From assembly GCA_977017575.1 (NCBI GenBank), contig CDRNVI010000158.1, positions 120,469-184,468 on the forward strand: a DNA stretch of 64,000 nt, written 5' to 3'. The notes beneath the pieces are model-generated. The model made no database searches. It was not told the DNA's origin and saw only the letters and a program-made list of their open reading frames with translations. The translations under genes and the position numbers were made by a program. Numbering within the stretch: the first letter of the stretch is position 1; the number at the start of each line of letters is the position of its first letter. Source of the DNA: Paramoeba atlantica. Its lineage: Eukaryota > Discosea. Below, piece after piece: positions 60,601 to 64,000 of the stretch.

Positions 60601-62038
60601 GGGTTTGGACCAAAAGATTGTTGTGGAAGAGAAGAAAGGAGAAGAAGATGGAGAGAGAGGAGAAGGAGAGAAAGAACTTTTGGATCTGAAGAAGAACCTC
60701 TCTTGTCTTTCAATTTTTAAAGAGAGTATTGATAACAGCTTGCCTGATCACCCACCATTGCAAATTGGTGTCACGAAAAGGATGGCAATGATGTTGGAAG
60801 AGTTCAAAGAGTTTGTGCCAATTCATCAAAATATTCCTGAAATATTAAGTGAGTTGGAAAAGTTCGAACAAGAAGCGAGTATAATGAGCCAGCAGATGTC
60901 TGAATATGATGCAGAAATTGTCCAAGAACAAGAACAACAACAGCAACAAGAGCAACAAGTTGCAGGAGCGGAAGATATTGAGTATAGTACAGAGAAGACT
61001 GCCATCTCTCATTGGTCAATTCAATCCCTTTACAACTCTCCTCCTCCCTCTCTCTCGAATCCTCTCTCCTCTTCCATTTCTTCTTTTAAACCTCTCTCAA
61101 AGATTTTTCTCTGGAATATGCACCGTCCTCTCGAAAAATATTCTCTTTCTTTCCCTAACAATCTCTTCATTTCTCAGAACCACACTCCAAACCACCGATC
61201 TCCACTCCAACGTCTCTTAAAAGGTGCTTATGTCGTCATGGTAGTCGTCACATCATCCAATCCTTCTTCTCCTGTCTCGACGGTTCTTCTTTCTCTCTCT
61301 GAAGCTGAGGCGGTGAGGGTATTTTTGATGAGAGAAAAAATGAAAAATCCTTTCGTTTTTGCAAAGAAAGAAAAGAAGATCTTTTTGTACATGGTTTCAA
61401 TCCAACCAGGAAAAGAACTTATTCAAGGAGAACTCCTTCTCTCTCCTTCCTCTCCTCTTGACTCTTCTCCCTCTTCTCTCTTCTCTCTTTTCGATATTCA
61501 TCTTCAATGCATAAGATTTTACAATTGTGATTTCAAATTCACACAAAGAGATGCCACAGCACTCATCCAAGGATTACAAAATTCTCGCCCGTTTTTGCGT
61601 CACAAGTTTTTTCAAACATTGTTGGTGTGTCACGACAAACAAGAGGAGGCTTGGGGCGGAACGCGGATCACACAAGTTTTTAATCATCCAAGTGAAAAGC
61701 AAATAGAGAGGATTTGTTATGTTCGGGAGAGAGTGAGAGAAGTTTTGTTGGGAAGGTTTAAGAATTTGAAAGAATGTTTTGAGAGTTTGGCGAAAGATGG
61801 AGAGATTGGTCCTGTTCAAGTTTTGGGGGTTTTGAGAGAGGAGAGAGAGAAGGAGAGAGAGAAGGAGAAGGAGATAGAAGAGAAGGAGAAGGAGAAGGAG
61901 AAGGAGGGTGAAGAAAAGGGAGAAAGAGAGAGGGAGATTGTGAAGGAGGATGTGGATGAGTTGTTCTTGACGAGGAGTTTGGTGTTTGGTGAAAAAGGGA
62001 GGGTTGGTTTGCGTGATTTTGTTCATTTGTTTGAGTGA
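45648..62038 (+). CDS. Giant DUF3638/DUF3645-type P-loop protein
   Basis: 31 exons, one frame, 4,693 residues. Exon starts: 45648, 45951, 46206, 46477, 46613, 46784, 47172, 47427, 48094, 48269, 50700, 51107, 51324, 52421, 53190, 53455, 53613, 53857, 55212, 55950, 56160, 57053, 57273, 57443, 58467, 58888, 59092, 59221, 59593, 59744, 60138. Family hallmarks: Walker A MIMGAGKTTV (~3250), VLLDEVDVILHP as Walker B (~3521), ELNFPIGKKE, RDWVTSLLPHCLSKI (DUF3645), AIPFVGKDVPSQASEFAHPD, GFSGTPS, ALITGMSNEEVAR and DQVHTTGMDI...LGKDMTFRDYAQ. Large low-complexity inserts: poly-Pro at ~895-960, Ser/Pro at ~1645-1750, Glu/Lys before Walker B, and a Lys/Glu end. Family members are large, poorly understood ATPase/helicase-like proteins of plants, fungi and protists. 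The exon 8 acceptor (47427 or 47445) is uncertain. Confidence 0.92.
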
Positions 62039-62196
62039 ACTGAGAGAAGAAAAGAAAAAGAAAACAAAAATCAAAGATAAATAAAGAAGAACAAAGTTAA
62101 TTTGTTTTGTTTTCGAGATTTGAATTTTATTGAAGTTCCGTACAAAAAGATTCGCAATCTGTGTCTGGATGTTGAGACTATTTGAAGACAGAGTTG

Positions 62197-64000
62197 TTAA
62201 AACATAATTGATAGTCGACTTTTCACTTTCTTCTCTTCTTCCCTTTCTTCTCTTTCTCTCTTTCTCAAATTTAAATAAAAAAAAACCACAAAAGCAGCAA
62301 CTAAAGTCATCGCACGAATCTGAGGACAATCAGCCATCTTGGTATGCATGCAATGGCGCTCCAAATCCTCTTGTTCATACCAACAACAATTATAAAATGG
62401 GAGAGGGGTCGGTGTTGGTGTTGGAGTTGGTGATGGAGATGGAGATGGTGTTGGGGTTGGTGTTGGAGTTGGTGTTGGAGTTGGTGTTGGTGTTGGTGTT
62501 GGGGATGGGGATGGGGATGGGGATGGAGATGGAGTTGGTGTTGGTGTTGGTGTTGGAGTTGGTGTTGGTGTTGGGGTTGGAGAGGGAGAGGGGGATGGGG
62601 TTGGAGAGGGAGAGGGGGATGGGCTTGGTGTTGGAGTTGGTGTTGGAGTTGGTGTTGGGGTTGGTGTTGGGGATGGAAATGGTGTTGGGGTTGGTGTTGG
62701 TGTTGGGGTTGGGGATGGAAATGGTGTTGGTGTTGGGGTTGGTGTTGGGGTTGGAGATGGTGTTGGGGTTGGTGTTGGTGTTGGAGTTGGGGTTGGGGAG
62801 GGAGATGGGGCTGGGGAAGGGGATGGAGATGGGGTTGGGGAAGGGGATGGGAATGGGGTTGGAGATGGGATTGGAGTTGGAGATGGGGATTGGGATGGGA
62901 ATGGCGATGGGAATGGCGATGAGGATGGGAATGGAGAAGGAGATGGGGATGGAGTTGGTGTTGGGGTTGGAGTTGGAGATGGGGATGGGGAGGGTGAGGG
63001 GGATGGAGGGCGGATGTGGTAGACTTGGGGAGTGAGTTCCCATGACTGAAAAAGGATGTGAGAAAATAATTGGATAAAAGAAAAAAAAAGAAGATATGAA
63101 AAAAAACTCCATTTTGGATTAAAATTGAAAAAGGAGAAAGAAAAAAAATTACCTCTAAAGTTCCCTCATTTCCTCCAACTTCATCACTCACAACCAATTT
63201 CCATTCCCCTTTTCAAAATTGTTTTCAACAAGAGAGGAGAGAAGGAAAGAGAAAGAAGAAAGAAGAAAGAAAAAAGAAAAAGAGAAAGAAGAGAAAATAG
63301 AAGAGAGGAAAGAAAACCTCGGATATCTTCATTCCAAAACCAAGTACAAACAAAATCAAATCCGGAAGAATACGCATTTCCCTACAAGAAAGAGAGAAAG
63401 AAGAAAGAGAGGAATTGGAAGAGAGAAGATTGAAGAAGAAAAAAAGGATATTCAGAACAAAAAGAAGAAAGAGAAAGAGAGAAAGGGAGATACAGAAGGA
63501 AGGGAAACTCCTGTGACGCTTATTGTGACGTCGAGAGGAATTGGAGGAAGTTCAATCAATTCTCTGTAAGAGAGGTGAGAAAGAGAGAAAGAGAAAAAAA
63601 GAGAAAAGAGAGAAGTAAAGAGAAGAAGAAGATAAAAAGAGAAAAGAGAGAGAAAAGAGAGAGAAAAGAGAGAGAGAAAGACCTGATTTGGTCTACAGGA
63701 AGAAACCAGTGTGGTTTTTTGATAATTGGAATCTTTTTAAATTTTGGATCTATTTTTTATTGATTAATCAATTGATTCTTTAAACACTTTTTAATTATTT
63801 ATTTTAATTGATTCATTTTTTTTTCTTTTTTTGAGTTATTATTTTAATTCAAAAGTTCTGTTTTAAAGATTTTATATTTTGAAATCAGAATTAAGTTTTA
63901 TGATTTACACAAATAATTTATTCTTTATTCCAAAAAAAAAAGAAAAAGAAGAAAAAAAACCAATAATAAAAGCGTCAGGTTGAAAACTTTTCTTTCCCAC
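62197..64000 (-). CDS. C-terminal part of a P-domain protein with Pro/Thr/Ser stalk and membrane anchor (partial)
   Basis: Exons 64000-63961 (cut by the window), 63749-63683, 63563-63509, 63381-63318, 63208-63153 and 63045-62197 give 376 residues in one frame. [19 protein letters not shown], then [18 protein letters not shown], matches the end of the P (Homo B) domain of kexin/furin-type proprotein convertases (WxEDPSGEW...GTLxxWxL). A ~200-residue stalk of P-T/P-S dipeptides follows, then a Cys cluster (FYNCCWYEQ ... [10 protein letters not shown]), a likely membrane span ([16 protein letters not shown]) and a charged tail. The protease domain, if present, lies beyond 64000. No Met-started frame exists for the stalk, so the gene shows only through splicing. 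The two neighbouring His/Gln and Asn/Thr frames are shadows. The first half of the P domain is less clear. Confidence 0.65.
62405..63005. repeat. GC-richer minisatellite encoding the Pro/Thr/Ser stalk
   Basis: About 600 bases of short units GTTGGT, GTTGGG and GATGGG on the plus strand (CCAACA, CCATCC on the coding strand). All units are multiples of three, and the coding strand alternates Pro with Thr or Ser throughout, so the frame has been preserved. Such DNA is prone to length change. Confidence 0.9.

Noticed and set aside
62208-63035. Plus-strand frame of repeated Val, Leu, Gly, Glu and Met over the minisatellite
   Set aside because: It is the antisense reading of the stalk repeat, without any domain or normal start context.
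62307-63197. Long minus-strand frame rich in His and Gln (and the Asn/Thr-rich one at 62390-63112)
   Set aside because: Both are other frames of the same short-unit minisatellite. The Pro-Thr/Ser frame joins cleanly to spliced P-domain exons and ends in a Cys cluster and membrane span, so it is the coding frame.

Overview
This window is nuclear DNA from a microbial eukaryote. The genes are split by many short GT-AG introns (about 50-100 bases, very T-rich), stops are TAA, TAG and TGA in the standard sense, intergenic DNA is AT-rich, and gene order is compact with several divergent and convergent pairs. The content (a Ras array, RasGAP, EF-hand calpain, cytochromes P450, a DUF3638-type giant protein, U1 snRNP proteins) fits a free-living, probably oxygen-using protist. 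I cannot name the lineage from sequence alone.

Layout. 1-3463: the 3' end of an acidic protein gene, U1-70K, a small probable mitochondrial protein and a PH-domain mini-protein. 3766-9081: a calpain carrying three copies of a four-EF-hand module. 9296-13243: four tandem Ras-type GTPases that look N-myristoylated and have no CAAX box. 13694-15306: eIF5A (with an apparent one-base frame break) and a SPRY protein, minus strand. 15747-20951: a minus-strand protein with two tandem RasGAP domains. 21242-28756: a minus-strand 2,412-residue membrane-anchored protein made mostly of about 22 80-residue units with NGGTG motifs, like those of phage tail fibres. 28757-29904: a gene-free stretch full of hairpins and a tandem duplication. 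29905-40745: an acyl-AMP ligase, two inverted P450 paralogues and, between them, a glycosyltransferase. 40963-45429: an AN1 zinc-finger protein, a SnoaL/NTF2-like protein, a LUC7-like U1 snRNP factor and an unknown charged protein. 45648-62038: one 31-exon gene for a 4,693-residue DUF3638-type protein. 62197-64000: the C-terminal part of a minus-strand membrane protein with a proprotein-convertase-like P domain and a long Pro/Thr/Ser stalk.

How they fit together. The Ras array, the dual RasGAP protein and the calcium-regulated calpain suggest a local concentration of signalling genes. The acyl-AMP ligase, P450 pair and glycosyltransferase could form a small lipid-modification cluster, which is inference from position only. 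U1-70K and LUC7L both act at the 5' splice site, in keeping with the intron-rich genes. The strongest candidate for something undescribed is the tail-fibre-like repeat protein; next come the myristoylated GTPase array with altered P-loop residues 12/13 and the triplicated EF-hand calpain.

Exon boundaries were worked out by eye from GT-AG sites, phase continuity and family similarity. All the multi-exon models keep one open frame from start to stop, except eIF5A as noted.
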